The notes: generated by a model not told the origin, from the letters alone. A stretch of 47,885 nucleotides of DNA from Muribaculaceae bacterium (GCA_017454355.1 JAFTDD010000037.1:1-47885); one strand, 5' to 3'; shown: positions 8,362 through 17,527, counted from the stretch's first letter. Numbers and translations: made by a program.

Positions 8362-9561
8362 TCAGTCCACGCGGTGGAGGTCGTGTCCCATGCGCACTTT
8401 TTTGGTGTGCATATAGAAGCGGTTATACCGGTTAGGCTCCACCTCGATGGGCACGTTCTCGACAATTGTCAAACCGTAGGACTGCAAGCCATATCGCTTA
8501 ACGGGGTTGTTGGTCATCAAGCGCATTTTAGTTACTCCGAGTTGCCGCAGAATGTTGGCCCCAACGCCATAGTCGCGTTCGTCTGCTTTGAAGCCAAGGT
8601 GAAGGTTGGCATCTACGGTGTCAAGCCCCTCCTCTTGCAGTTGATAAGCCTTAATCTTGTTCATCAGGCCAATGCCTCGTCCTTCCTGATTCATATAGAC
8701 GATTACACCGCGCCCTTCGTCCTCAATCATGCGCATGGCTTTGTGCAGTTGTTCGCCACACTCACATCTCATTGAGCCGAAGATGTCGCCTGTGGCGCAT
8801 GAGGAGTGCACTCTCACCAATAGCGGCTCGTCAGGCTGCCAACTGCCTTTAATCAGGGCCACGTGCTCAAGTCCGTTATCAATTTGTTTGAATGGTATGA
8901 GACGGAAGTGTCCGTAGGCTGTGGGCATATCCACCTCCGGACCTCGCTCCACTACCTGTTCTGTGAGAAGCCGATAAGCGACAAGGTCTTTGATTGAGAC
9001 AATGGGCATATCGTGTTGGGCGGCAATCTGCTCGAGTTGTGGCAGTCTCGCCATCGTGCCATCCGGATTGATGATTTCAATTAATGCGGCAACGGGTTGC
9101 TTACCGGCCAGCCGCATCAAGTCTACAGAGGCTTCGGTGTGTCCATTGCGCTTGAGCACTCCCAGATCTTGTGCCCTGAGGGGGTTGACGTGTCCGGGGC
9201 GCCCGAAGTCTTCAGGCTTGGCATCGGGATTGGCGAGCGCGCGAATGGTCACAGCCCTGTCGTGCATGGATACGCCTGTGGTGCATCCCTGCAGGGCATC
9301 AACCGTGACGGTGAACGGTGTGCCGAGCACCGAGGTGTTGTCCTCGACCTGCATCGTCAGGCCAAGTTGCCGACATCGGGTAGCAGTCATTGGCACACAG
9401 AGCACTCCCCTGCCCTGCGACAGCATGAAGTTGACTTGCTGCTCTGTAATGTCTTGAGCGGCTATTACAAAATCACCTTCGTTCTCTCGATCCTCATCAT
9501 CGACGACGATGACAAATTTGCCTTGCCGCAACTGAGTGATTGCTTCGTCAATAGAATTCAT
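8362..9561 (-). CDS. ribBA: Bifunctional DHBP synthase / GTP cyclohydrolase II
   Basis: Supplies both precursors of riboflavin. Residues 1-~200 form 3,4-dihydroxy-2-butanone-4-phosphate synthase with [10 protein letters not shown] at 21-30, [12 protein letters not shown] around 98-109 and GHTEASVDL near 140. Residues ~205-399 form GTP cyclohydrolase II with zinc ligands Cys255, Cys266 and Cys268 ([19 protein letters not shown]), then NQEGRGIGL and the NPVKRYGL end motif. Both active-site sets look intact. The length of 399 is standard. AATTCATA-type repeats and an ATGCTAC repeat fill the 68-base gap to the permease gene upstream. Confidence 0.96.
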   Translation of the reverse strand: MNSIDEAITQLRQGKFVIVVDDEDRENEGDFVIAAQDITEQQVNFMLSQGRGVLCVPMTATRCRQLGLTMQVEDNTSVLGTPFTVTVDALQGCTTGVSMHDRAVTIRALANPDAKPEDFGRPGHVNPLRAQDLGVLKRNGHTEASVDLMRLAGKQPVAALIEIINPDGTMARLPQLEQIAAQHDMPIVSIKDLVAYRLLTEQVVERGPEVDMPTAYGHFRLIPFKQIDNGLEHVALIKGSWQPDEPLLVRVHSSCATGDIFGSMRCECGEQLHKAMRMIEDEGRGVIVYMNQEGRGIGLMNKIKAYQLQEEGLDTVDANLHLGFKADERDYGVGANILRQLGVTKMRLMTNNPVKRYGLQSYGLTIVENVPIEVEPNRYNRFYMHTKKVRMGHDLHRVD

Positions 9562-9594
9562 AATTCACAATTCATAATTCATAATTCACAATTG
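9555..9594. repeat. AATTCATA degenerate tandem repeat
   Basis: About five near-tandem copies of AATTCATA or AATTCACA run from the first codons of ribBA into its upstream gap. The same motif lies directly before the mmdA start at 19096-19123. Confidence 0.75.
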
Positions 9595-9604
9595 GCCGGT
9601 TCTA

Positions 9605-9639
9605 CATGCTACGTGCTACATGCTACATGTTACATGTTA
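9605..9639 (+). repeat. ATGCTAC-type degenerate repeat overlapping the permease stop
   Basis: Five ATGCTAC/GTGCTAC/ATGTTAC units. The stop codon of the LptF/LptG gene (9630-9632) and its last residues (YNM) lie inside the repeat. Related copies are at 6525-6556 and 37128-37159. Confidence 0.7.
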
Positions 9640-11576
9640 TATTCATCGTCACGCGTGTAGTTGCCGCTGAGGATAGCGAGCATTTGGGCATTGACCGTTT
9701 GACAATGTTTCAAGTCATTGATTAACATTTGTTGGTGATGTCGTCCCAAGAGGTAGATAGGCAGGCTTACCGGCAATAATGCCATCAATACCATTGCGCG
9801 GCGGTTGTCCTCAACCGGCCGTATTACCAATCCTTGCCGCAACACGGGATAGTCCATTGCCTTGGCCAACACCATTTGGTCGCGAGAGTTGGATAGATAG
9901 TCAACCAATTTGTCGAGCGTGTCACACAGTGCTTGGACCTTACGGCGGTCAATGCCCTCGCGGAAGTAGGCCGTGAAGCCTTGCGGCCCGGGTCCACAAA
10001 GGGCAAGCAATTCAGCACATTGAACGTCAAAGTCGCTAACGCGTGCCATAGCCTCGGCGTTATCCACCTCGTTGATAATAATCTCTTTGATTTCAAGTTT
10101 ACGCACTCGTGTCGTACCGGTGAGCCGTCGCCACCATTTCATATAAGTGTCTGAGTCAAGCAGAGCACTGTCATTCACAGCCTTATATGTTAGGAATGCG
10201 CCCAATGGAGCCAGCACTGCTGAACTCAACCACACACCCTGCCACACCGGCCAACGCGCGTCGCGCGCCAACTTGTAGCCGGTATTGTCAATCACATAAT
10301 AAACCACAAACAAGATTACGGACATCACGATTGGCATACCGAGGCCACCCTTGCGGATGATTGCGCCCAACGGGGCTCCTATAAAGAAGAAAATGAGGCA
10401 CGCGAGAGATAGTGTGAATTTCTTGTGCCACTCGATGTTATGGCGTCGCGCGACGAAACTGTCATCGTTGATGACATATCCTCGGAACTCACATTCGCCA
10501 AGCATCGAGCGTGCCATTGACACAGCGTGTGTCATCACCGAGCGTCTTGCCGCAGGTGTTGATTTGGCCAACAGCGTGTCGAGTGTGGAGTAGGGCATCG
10601 CCGGCACCGGCGGCAATGGCTCGTCGTCAACAACGCTGTCACGAAATACAGGTCTTCGCAACGGCACGCCACAGATGCGTTGCCGGTGCAACTCACCGCT
10701 AATCTCACTTCCGATGCTGTCGATGCGCCGGTTGACACTATCAATGGTCTGTTGCAGTTGGTTGATATTTTTGCCAACATACTGCTGCTTCATCGCCTCA
10801 TCGTCCATGCGGGTGAACGTAGCGTCGTAACTCACCACAATCTCCTTGTCGTGGAAAGTCTCGCGACGGTAAAGCGGTCCTTTCATTCCTCCGGCACCGC
10901 TGCCGGACCCCATGTCCTCATACCAGTTGCCATGATACAAGTTGAGCAGCAGGTGTTGCTTGTCGGGCGTCATCGAGAGGCTGCCGCTGTCGGCGGCAAC
11001 AATGCGAGGATAGGTGGTGCCGCCGCCACTGACGTCATAAATCAGCACGCCGTAAAGCATATTGGTCTGCTCATCTTTGTGCTTCACATAGAGGTTATAA
11101 CCGGGGATTTGAGTGTAAACGGCACCCTCCGGGATGTCAATAGTGGGCGTCTTTTGTCGCATTGAGAACATCAGCGTCCACATCTTCACCTGCACCTTGG
11201 GTCCAATATCGTTTTGGAAGAAAAACGCGATAACGGCTATAACGACCATCAGCCATGCCAAGGGCTTCATCACCTTGATGAGAGAGATGCCGCTTGACTT
11301 CAATGCGGTCAACTCAACATGCTCGCCCAAGTTGCCAAACGTCATCAGCGATGCCAGCAGGATTGACAGCGGCAACGCCAATGGCACCATGGTGAGAGCG
11401 GCATAAAAGAACAACTCTGCCACGAGGCTTATGCTCAGACCTTTCCCCACAAGTTCATCGACGTACTTCCACAAGAACTGCATCATCACGATGAAGAGGC
11501 AGATAAAGAACGTCATCATGAACTGCGGCAGGAAAGTCTGCAGCATGAATGTATATAACCGTTTGATTTTAGGCAT
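9630..11576 (-). CDS. LptF/LptG family lipopolysaccharide export permease
   Basis: A 648-residue inner-membrane permease of the YjgP/YjgQ family, which with LptB extracts lipopolysaccharide for transport to the outer membrane. N-terminal helices contain LYTFMLQTFLPQFMMTFF and the coupling region FGNLGEHVELTALKSSGISL. A periplasmic beta-jellyroll (~residues 130-380) and a second helix cluster with FFFIGAPLGAIIRKGGLG follow. A ~150-residue C-terminal extension with two more helices goes beyond the usual LptF/G fold. The frame extends upstream to a TTG overlapping the ftsK stop, but those codons come from a TGTAGGGGC repeat, so the ATG giving MPKIKRLY is chosen. It is likely cotranscribed with ftsK. 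Confidence 0.9.
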   Translation of the reverse strand: MPKIKRLYTFMLQTFLPQFMMTFFICLFIVMMQFLWKYVDELVGKGLSISLVAELFFYAALTMVPLALPLSILLASLMTFGNLGEHVELTALKSSGISLIKVMKPLAWLMVVIAVIAFFFQNDIGPKVQVKMWTLMFSMRQKTPTIDIPEGAVYTQIPGYNLYVKHKDEQTNMLYGVLIYDVSGGGTTYPRIVAADSGSLSMTPDKQHLLLNLYHGNWYEDMGSGSGAGGMKGPLYRRETFHDKEIVVSYDATFTRMDDEAMKQQYVGKNINQLQQTIDSVNRRIDSIGSEISGELHRQRICGVPLRRPVFRDSVVDDEPLPPVPAMPYSTLDTLLAKSTPAARRSVMTHAVSMARSMLGECEFRGYVINDDSFVARRHNIEWHKKFTLSLACLIFFFIGAPLGAIIRKGGLGMPIVMSVILFVVYYVIDNTGYKLARDARWPVWQGVWLSSAVLAPLGAFLTYKAVNDSALLDSDTYMKWWRRLTGTTRVRKLEIKEIIINEVDNAEAMARVSDFDVQCAELLALCGPGPQGFTAYFREGIDRRKVQALCDTLDKLVDYLSNSRDQMVLAKAMDYPVLRQGLVIRPVEDNRRAMVLMALLPVSLPIYLLGRHHQQMLINDLKHCQTVNAQMLAILSGNYTRDDEYNM

Positions 11577-11579
11577 CTT

Positions 11580-11597
11580 TGTAGGGGCACGATTTAT
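11580..11597 (+). repeat. TGTAGGGGC repeat fragment
   Basis: TGTAGGGGCACGATTTAT lies in the 35-base gap between ftsK and the LptF/LptG gene. It shares the TGTAGGG head with the hairpin elements at 20759, 37221 and 47200-47560, but only one arm of the expected hairpin is present. Confidence 0.5.
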
Positions 11598-11611
11598 AGT
11601 GTCCAATGAAG

Positions 11612-14188
11612 TCAACCCAAGGCTGCAAGGATATTGTCAACGTCCATTCGCGATTGAACGAGCACCTTACGAGGCTTGCCACCCGTCGAAGGACCGACAA
11701 TGCCCAAGGCTTCCATCTGGTCCATTATGCGACCCGCTCGCGCGAAACCCACCTGTAGCGCGCGTTGAAGCGACGACGTGCTGGCCGTATCACCACGAAG
11801 CACTAAGTCAAGCGCTTGGTCAAAGAGCGGGTCACGGTCGTGCGGATTGACCGCCTCTGCACCGCCGCCGCCACTCTCGGCACCACTGCCAACATACTCG
11901 GGCAATTCAAACGTCTTCTCGTGATAGATGTTCTTGTCGGCATCCTCCTGCTCCTTGATAAACTCGCAGATTTTCTCCACCTCGGGGGTGTCCACAAAGG
12001 GGCACTGCAGTCGCGTGGTCTCGCCATCAACCTGGAAGAGCATATCGCCGCGGCCAATCAGGCGCTGAGCGCCACCGGTGTCGAGAATAATGCGACTGTC
12101 GACAAGAGCGGTGACCGCAAAGGCGACACGTCCGGGGAAGTTGGCCTTAATCAGGCCGGTAATCACCTGGGCCGATGGACGTTGGGTGGCGATAATCATG
12201 TGGATGCCTACGGCGCGAGCCTTTTGAGCGATGCGCACAATGGGCGTTTCCACCTCCTTGCCACTTGTCATAATCATGTCGCTGAACTCGTCCACAACCG
12301 CAACGATATACGGCATGAAATGATAGACCTTCTCACCGTGCTCATCGCGCACCTCGCGCAGTTCGCGGCGCCACTTGTCATTGTAGTCCTGCACGTTGCG
12401 CACGTGCACCTGTTCCAACACCTCGTAGCGGTTTTCCATCTCCTGCACCAGGCAGTTCAAGGTGTGTACCACACGGTCGGTGTCTGTAATGATTGCACGT
12501 TCCTCGCCGGGTGCCATCGCCAGAAAGTATTTCTCAATGCCGGCATAGATGCTGAACTCAACGCGCTTGGGGTCAACAAGCACAAGTTTGAGTTCGCTCG
12601 GACCTTTTTTGAATAGCAGTGAAGTGATAATCGCGTTCAAGCCAACACTCTTGCCCTTGCCGGTGGCGCCGGCAACAAGCAGGTGAGGCATCTTCGTCAA
12701 GTCGGCCACAAAGACCTCGTTACTCACCGTGCAACCCAGGCACATCGGCAACTTGGCTTTGCTCTCTTGAAAGGCTTTACTGGCCAGCACTTGCCGCATG
12801 GGCACCACCTGAGGGTCGCGGTTGGGTATCTCGATACCGATGGTGCCGCGCCCGGGCATCGGAGCAATGATGCGGATGCCGATAGCCTTAAGGCTCAACG
12901 CGATGTCGTCCTCAAGACCGCGGATTTTGCTGATGCGGGTGCCGTCCTCGGGCACTATTTCAAATAGAGTGACAGTCGGCCCCACATGGACCTCTATACT
13001 CTTGATTGTGATGCCGTAGTTGCCAAGGGTCGAGATGATGCGTTGCTTGTTCTCTTCCTGCTCCTCGATGTCAACGCTATTGGTGTTGATTGTGCGGTCG
13101 GCAAGCAAGTCGAGCGTCGGAAATTTATAGTGGATGTATTCGCCTGTGGGGTCACCCGGGTTGGTTGGCTTGCGAGCGGCCTCGATGTCGGCCATTTTGC
13201 CATGTTCCATTTCCGGTTCATCCATCGGTGGGGCATCAACATTTCGACGCCGGTCACGACGTTTGTTTGGCTCGTCACCTTGAGCCGGCTGCATTGGGGC
13301 GTTATAGTCGTCGGCACGCTCACTGCGAGGCGCCGACCCTTTCCGAGGGTCCGCTTCAAAGACGGGCGCGGGAGTTGAGTCTTTTGGTTTCGGTTTATTT
13401 TGTTGAAGCTCATCATCGGCGTCAACATAGTCGTCAACCGGTCCGTTCTCTTCATCATCCTGAGCCATGCCGTCGCTTGTGCTATGACGATCCTTGAAGT
13501 CCTTGATGCGATTATAGACCATCATAATCAAAGTTGAGCACACAAAACCCCAGATGACAATCAACAATATATTAACCGCCACCATACCAAACCATCCCAC
13601 AAGGCCATATAGCCAACGGTTCACAAACCATCCGAAATGGCCTCCAAAAGGAAATGTGGGCGACGAGAATGCCGCGATACTCGATGTTATCGCACCAATG
13701 ACGATTGACCATACAACAATACTAACAAACGTGAGCATTGTGTAGTTAAAAAAATGCACTTTGCCATCGGGCTTCATCATGCGGTAGCCCACCGTGATGC
13801 TCCATAGGACCAACAAGAATGCCGCCACTCCAAAACCATCTGAGATTAAGAAGTTTGACAGCCATGCACCCAATGCCGCACCGGCATTCTGAATTTGAGC
13901 CGGTTCTGCCGCATTCTCAATCAAGGTGAAATTCTCCACACGACTTTGGTCGGCCATATCGGTGAAGAAAAACGACACAAACGACAGAGCCATAAACATG
14001 CCTGCCAAAAACAATGCCAACCCCGTCGTGAAACGCACTCCTCGACTGGTGAAAAACGACGTAAAACGCTCCCAACGCGACATTTGGCTATTGCGTTGAG
14101 CCTGCTTGCGACGTTCCTCGTTTTTGTTCTCTTCACTCTGGCGCGCTCCCGAAATATCAGGATTACTATTATATATTTCTTTTGCCAT
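11612..14188 (-). CDS. ftsK: DNA translocase FtsK
   Basis: FtsK pumps chromosomal DNA at the division septum and coordinates dimer resolution. The 858-residue protein has four predicted membrane helices between ~55 and 225, then an acidic, Pro/Lys-rich linker (~235-340). The motor domain has Walker A GATGKGKS at ~507-514 and Walker B IVAVVDEFSDMI in the 630s, and a C-terminal gamma winged helix reads DNA polarity sequences (DTASTSSLQRALQVGFARAGRIM region). The linker is short, as usual outside enterobacteria. A -7 box is 48 bases upstream. The gene is followed directly by the LptF/LptG permease; the lolA gene often seen here in Bacteroidales is absent. Confidence 0.95.
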   Translation of the reverse strand: MAKEIYNSNPDISGARQSEENKNEERRKQAQRNSQMSRWERFTSFFTSRGVRFTTGLALFLAGMFMALSFVSFFFTDMADQSRVENFTLIENAAEPAQIQNAGAALGAWLSNFLISDGFGVAAFLLVLWSITVGYRMMKPDGKVHFFNYTMLTFVSIVVWSIVIGAITSSIAAFSSPTFPFGGHFGWFVNRWLYGLVGWFGMVAVNILLIVIWGFVCSTLIMMVYNRIKDFKDRHSTSDGMAQDDEENGPVDDYVDADDELQQNKPKPKDSTPAPVFEADPRKGSAPRSERADDYNAPMQPAQGDEPNKRRDRRRNVDAPPMDEPEMEHGKMADIEAARKPTNPGDPTGEYIHYKFPTLDLLADRTINTNSVDIEEQEENKQRIISTLGNYGITIKSIEVHVGPTVTLFEIVPEDGTRISKIRGLEDDIALSLKAIGIRIIAPMPGRGTIGIEIPNRDPQVVPMRQVLASKAFQESKAKLPMCLGCTVSNEVFVADLTKMPHLLVAGATGKGKSVGLNAIITSLLFKKGPSELKLVLVDPKRVEFSIYAGIEKYFLAMAPGEERAIITDTDRVVHTLNCLVQEMENRYEVLEQVHVRNVQDYNDKWRRELREVRDEHGEKVYHFMPYIVAVVDEFSDMIMTSGKEVETPIVRIAQKARAVGIHMIIATQRPSAQVITGLIKANFPGRVAFAVTALVDSRIILDTGGAQRLIGRGDMLFQVDGETTRLQCPFVDTPEVEKICEFIKEQEDADKNIYHEKTFELPEYVGSGAESGGGGAEAVNPHDRDPLFDQALDLVLRGDTASTSSLQRALQVGFARAGRIMDQMEALGIVGPSTGGKPRKVLVQSRMDVDNILAALG

Positions 14189-14235
14189 TATTGGTTTCCC
14201 GCGTTTTTGATTTCTTCATTTTCGTAATGCGACTG

Positions 14236-14243
14236 CAAAGTTA
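14236..14243 (-). promoter_or_regulatory. -7 promoter box of ftsK
   Basis: The minus strand reads TAACTTTG, an exact TAnnTTTG match, 48 bases before the ftsK ATG. A TTTG lies 23 bases further upstream, slightly wider than the usual 19-21 spacing. Confidence 0.6.
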
Positions 14244-14285
14244 CAAAAATCTCTCGTAAATTATCGCAAATTGCCACAAAATAAT

Positions 14286-14411
14286 TAACAAAGCGGCGTG
14301 GCCGCTTTGTTAATTATTCTTTTGATGGCATGAGGGCGGGGTGGACAAAGCGGCACGGCCGCTTTGCACACCACTCCTTGAATGGTTAGAGGGCCGCTTT
14401 GCGCGCCGTTG
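14286..14411. repeat. GCGGC-palindrome repeats, three copies
   Basis: Copies lie at 14286-14313 and 14345-14374 (full palindromes ACAAAGCGGC-nn-GGCCGCTTTG) and at 14391-14411 (half copy). A fragment of the GGGCGGGG element sits between the first two. The second copy continues into CACACCACTCCTTGAATGG, the tail also found behind the 1831 and 36946 hairpins. The 227-base gap between the M18 gene and ftsK holds these repeats and the ftsK promoter; no gene is visible. Confidence 0.8.
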
Positions 14412-14415
14412 CCGA

Positions 14416-15732
14416 TTAGATGGCGGGGGCGAAGAAGCGCGTCATCACGCGAATCATGGCCTCGTGGTCGGCTGTGCTCGCCGTTTCCCGAGCGCTGTGC
14501 ATGGCAAGGATTGGGTTGCCCACGTCAACACCCTCGATATCAATTTGACCGGTGAGGATATTGCCAAGAGTGGAACCGCCTGCCACATCACTATGGTTGA
14601 CAAAGTACTGGCAGTTAACACCGGCCTGCTCGCAGAGCGCACGGAAGATTGCCGCCGATCTGGCGTCGGTCATATACTTGCAGTTGGCATTGATTTTGAC
14701 ACACGGACCACCCCCGAGCGACGGGTGGTTAGTCGGGTCGTACTTGCCGGGATAGTTGGGGTGGTAAGCGTGTGCGTTATCGGCACTAATCATGAACGAG
14801 CGTTGGATGGCTTGGGCGAACTGCTCGTTGTCGCTTCCGACCGGGCCAAGGCCTTGCCCGACAAGGGCGGCGTTCACGCGCTGCAACAATGAGGCGAGTA
14901 CTGGCGATGCGGCGCCTTGCTTGGTACCGCTACCGGTTTCCTCGTTATCAAAGATGGCGGCAACGCACGTGGCCTGCGAGTCAGAGGCCGAAGTGATGGC
15001 CATTAACGCGGCATGAGCCATGCTCAAGTCATCGAGACGACCGCTGCTGATAAACTCATTGTTCACGCCAAAGCGACACGCGCCCTGCATGTCATAGAGC
15101 ATAAGGTCGAAGTCCAAGATATTACCTTTAGCGACACCCAACTCGTCGGCAACGAGACGCAGCAGGAAGTCATCTGCCTCGAGATTATTGTTAAGGATTG
15201 CGATGATAGGAAGCATGTCGCGTTGCTTACTCAAGGGGTTGCCATCGTTAACGGCGCGGTTGAAGTGTATGGCAAGGTGGGGTATGGTGAGCAACGGTCG
15301 CTTGATGTGCAATAGGCGCGTGAAGGGATGCAGCGCATCGGCGCCGCGCAGTATTACGCGTCCCGCGAGAGACAAGGGTCGGTCGAACCAAGTGTAGAGA
15401 ATCGGTCCGCCATAGACCTCGGTGTTAAGGCGCAAAACGCCGCCCTCGCCGGGAATTTCGGCGGCAGGCTTGATGCGGAAGCATGGTGAGTCGCTATGCG
15501 CCGCGATAATCTTAAAGCCCGTCTCACAGGGAGCCTTCTCCCCCACCGTCACCGCGAAGATGGCACTGTCGTTCTTGGTTACAAAAAAGCGGTCACCGGC
15601 CTTAACATCGGCCAACGAATCGGCAAGACTGCGCTCGGCAAAGCCGGCGCCCTGCAGCAGGCGGCGAGCGGTATCGACAGCAAGGAAGTTGCAGGGACTG
15701 CTGTCAAGAAATTTAATGAGAGAGTCAATCAT
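14416..15732 (-). CDS. M18 family aminopeptidase
   Basis: A 438-residue zinc aminopeptidase of the M18 (aspartyl aminopeptidase/ApeB) family, predicted cytoplasmic. Metal-site motifs are intact: AAHSDSPCFRIKP at 77-89, FDNEETGSGTKQGA in the middle, and HSDVAGGSTLGNI near the C-terminus with a final histidine in MHSARET. The family forms large tetrahedral oligomers and removes N-terminal acidic or neutral residues from peptides. It follows the DUF5063 gene after a 94-base gap filled by TTGACCG repeats and an inverted GC-rich repeat. The length is normal. Confidence 0.92.
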   Translation of the reverse strand: MIDSLIKFLDSSPCNFLAVDTARRLLQGAGFAERSLADSLADVKAGDRFFVTKNDSAIFAVTVGEKAPCETGFKIIAAHSDSPCFRIKPAAEIPGEGGVLRLNTEVYGGPILYTWFDRPLSLAGRVILRGADALHPFTRLLHIKRPLLTIPHLAIHFNRAVNDGNPLSKQRDMLPIIAILNNNLEADDFLLRLVADELGVAKGNILDFDLMLYDMQGACRFGVNNEFISSGRLDDLSMAHAALMAITSASDSQATCVAAIFDNEETGSGTKQGAASPVLASLLQRVNAALVGQGLGPVGSDNEQFAQAIQRSFMISADNAHAYHPNYPGKYDPTNHPSLGGGPCVKINANCKYMTDARSAAIFRALCEQAGVNCQYFVNHSDVAGGSTLGNILTGQIDIEGVDVGNPILAMHSARETASTADHEAMIRVMTRFFAPAI

Positions 15733-15740
15733 TTTATTAA

Positions 15741-15830
15741 AGGTTTACCGTTGACCGTCAACCGTTAGCCATGCCGCGCGCCCTCGCGCCGGCCAAATAG
15801 ACGGTTAACGGTGGACGGTCAACATTTCAC
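15741..15830. repeat. TTGACCG repeats flanking an inverted GC-rich repeat
   Basis: From 15741, units of TTTACCG, TTGACCG, TCAACCG lead into an inverted copy of the GC-rich element (15768-15794). A second set follows (ACGGTTAACGGTGGACGGTCAAC, 15800-15823) that runs into the DUF5063 stop codon. The gap carries no gene. Confidence 0.75.
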
Positions 15831-16321
15831 ATTAACTGATGGAGGGCACGCAACACGTTGACCAGCGTTGAGCCCCAATAGTTCACAAAGTTGTCGCGGC
15901 ATTGAGCGAGCAACTCTTGCTGGACATCGGTGGTCGCGTCGCGCACACTCACAACAAAGTTGTAAAGTTCCTGATAGATGTCGGCGAGGTTCTCGCTGAT
16001 GCTCGTTGCGATGGGTGTGTCGCTATACTTCATGTCGCTGAGGAACACTTCGAGATAGACGTCGTCCTCGGCTATGAGAGCGGCTACACCGGCTCGCACC
16101 GCATCGTAGGTCGCCTCGTCTAAGGCATCGTCAATGTAGTATTCGCTGAAGCCGGTCGGCTCATCAATGTCTGTAGCGCTGATGTATAGGCGCGGCAACA
16201 GTTTGAGCATCGCGGTGACAAACTCATCGCGGTCGCTATCGGGAGCCGCCTCCATAAGGCGGCAGTATTCAACCGATAGCGCTATCAGCGCAAGGCTATT
16301 AGGTGTCAATTTCTGTTCCAT
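15827..16321 (-). CDS. DUF5063 domain protein
   Basis: A 164-residue, acidic, all-helical soluble protein that matches the DUF5063 type. No enzymatic motif is apparent; it is rich in Asp, Glu and Ala, with conserved-looking aromatic positions (EYCRLME, FVNYWGSTLVNVLRAL). It lies only 8 bases after nadD in the yicC-gmk-nadD operon, and this link suggests a housekeeping role tied to nucleotide or NAD supply, which is inference. The stop codon falls inside a GTGAAA-GTTGACCG repeat. Confidence 0.75.
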   Translation of the reverse strand: MEQKLTPNSLALIALSVEYCRLMEAAPDSDRDEFVTAMLKLLPRLYISATDIDEPTGFSEYYIDDALDEATYDAVRAGVAALIAEDDVYLEVFLSDMKYSDTPIATSISENLADIYQELYNFVVSVRDATTDVQQELLAQCRDNFVNYWGSTLVNVLRALHQLM

Positions 16322-16329
16322 TGAAAATG

Positions 16330-16938
16330 CTAATTAGACGAATTTCGATAGAGGTTGTTGCGGATTATGTAGTTGGCGACCTCGTCGGGGACGAGGAAGT
16401 CAATGGAGAGGCCGGCTGCTGCCCGCTCGCGCACCATCGTTGATGACACTTCAATAATCGGAGCCTCAAGCAACGTAACACGCGGCGGCAGTGAAGCCAG
16501 ACTAATATCATAGCCACGTCGAGGGTAAATCAATATGTCATATTCCGTTTGCAGCCGCTCGTGGTCGCGCCAACGTTCAAACACGGCCCAGTTATCGGCA
16601 CCGATGAGCAGCACAAACTCATGCTCGGGAAATTTCTCTCGCAACGCGTCAAGCGTAGCGATGGTGTACGACGGACGCGGCAGTCCGAACTCGAAGGCGC
16701 TCGTCTCAACTCCTTTAATGCGACGGCTCACCATCTCGGCCATGCGTAACCGCTCCACATCCCCCGGTAGAAATCCTCCTTTGGGAGTGGCGGAGAGAGG
16801 TGTCCCTTTCAGCGGGTTCTGAGGCGACACCATCAGCCACAGCACGTCCACCGCCCCACTCTCGACGGCACATCTCGCGATAATCGCGTGCCCAATATGT
16901 ATCGGGTTAAACGACCCGCCGTAAATACCAATCCGCAT
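16330..16938 (-). CDS. nadD: Nicotinate-nucleotide adenylyltransferase NadD
   Basis: Adenylates nicotinate mononucleotide to deamido-NAD in the cytoplasm, a required step of NAD synthesis. The 202-residue protein starts with the nucleotidyltransferase motif GGSFNPIHIGH (residues 7-17), has the substrate loop MVSPQNPLK around 37-45, LLIGADNW in the middle, and ends with the ISSTxxR-type motif EVSSTMVRERAAAG. It lies 19 bases downstream of gmk and 8 bases upstream of the DUF5063 gene. Confidence 0.95.
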   Translation of the reverse strand: MRIGIYGGSFNPIHIGHAIIARCAVESGAVDVLWLMVSPQNPLKGTPLSATPKGGFLPGDVERLRMAEMVSRRIKGVETSAFEFGLPRPSYTIATLDALREKFPEHEFVLLIGADNWAVFERWRDHERLQTEYDILIYPRRGYDISLASLPPRVTLLEAPIIEVSSTMVRERAAAGLSIDFLVPDEVANYIIRNNLYRNSSN

Positions 16939-16957
16939 CGCTCAACAAATGCACAGT

Positions 16958-17527
16958 TCACCGGTTGACAAAGCCCGAGATGAGGCTGCGAGTCTGCTCG
17001 ACAGCGGTGTCGAGGTCGTCGTTCACCACTTGCGCGTCATACTCGCCTGCGCGGCCCACCTCAAAGGCGGCTCGCGCCACACGACGGTCAATCTCCTCGG
17101 GACCGTCAGTGCCACGCTTCTCCAATCGTTCGCGCAACACCTCAAGACTCGGTGGCATAATGAAGATGGAAAGAGCATCGTCACCATAGATACCTTTAAC
17201 CGCCACGCCTCCGTTGACGTCCAAATCAAGCACTACGTTGCGCCCCATCGCCTGGATGCGGGCAATCTCACTCTTGAGCGTGCCGTAATAGTTGCCGGCA
17301 TAAACTTGCTCATATTCGGCAAACTCGCCTCGCTCAATCTTGACCTTGAACTCGTCTTGCGACATGAAATAATAGTTCACGCCGTCCACCTCACCCTCGC
17401 GCGGCGCACGTGTGGCAGCCGATACCGAGAACGACAACCGCAACGCCTCGTCGTTAATGATGTGGGAGATAATTGTACTCTTACCGCACCCCGATGGCGC
17501 CGAAATAATTATCAGTTTTCCTTCCAT
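16958..17527 (-). CDS. gmk: Guanylate kinase
   Basis: Phosphorylates GMP to GDP with ATP. The 189-residue protein has the P-loop SAPSGCGKST at residues 9-18, the GMP-binding region RAPREGEVDGVNYYF with the following EFAEYEQVYAGNYYGT, and the LDLDVNGG segment. The start is the ATG giving MEGKLIIIS; the frame upstream is made of TTGACCG repeat and would add a 16-residue leader. It is second in the yicC operon, separated by a 79-base repeat-filled gap. Confidence 0.95.
   Translation of the reverse strand: MEGKLIIISAPSGCGKSTIISHIINDEALRLSFSVSAATRAPREGEVDGVNYYFMSQDEFKVKIERGEFAEYEQVYAGNYYGTLKSEIARIQAMGRNVVLDLDVNGGVAVKGIYGDDALSIFIMPPSLEVLRERLEKRGTDGPEEIDRRVARAAFEVGRAGEYDAQVVNDDLDTAVEQTRSLISGFVNR

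Noticed and set aside
11577-11615. TTG start for the LptF/LptG gene overlapping the ftsK stop
   Set aside because: The extra codons come from a TGTAGGGGC repeat and add residues unlike the family; the ATG at 11576 fits the usual N-terminus.
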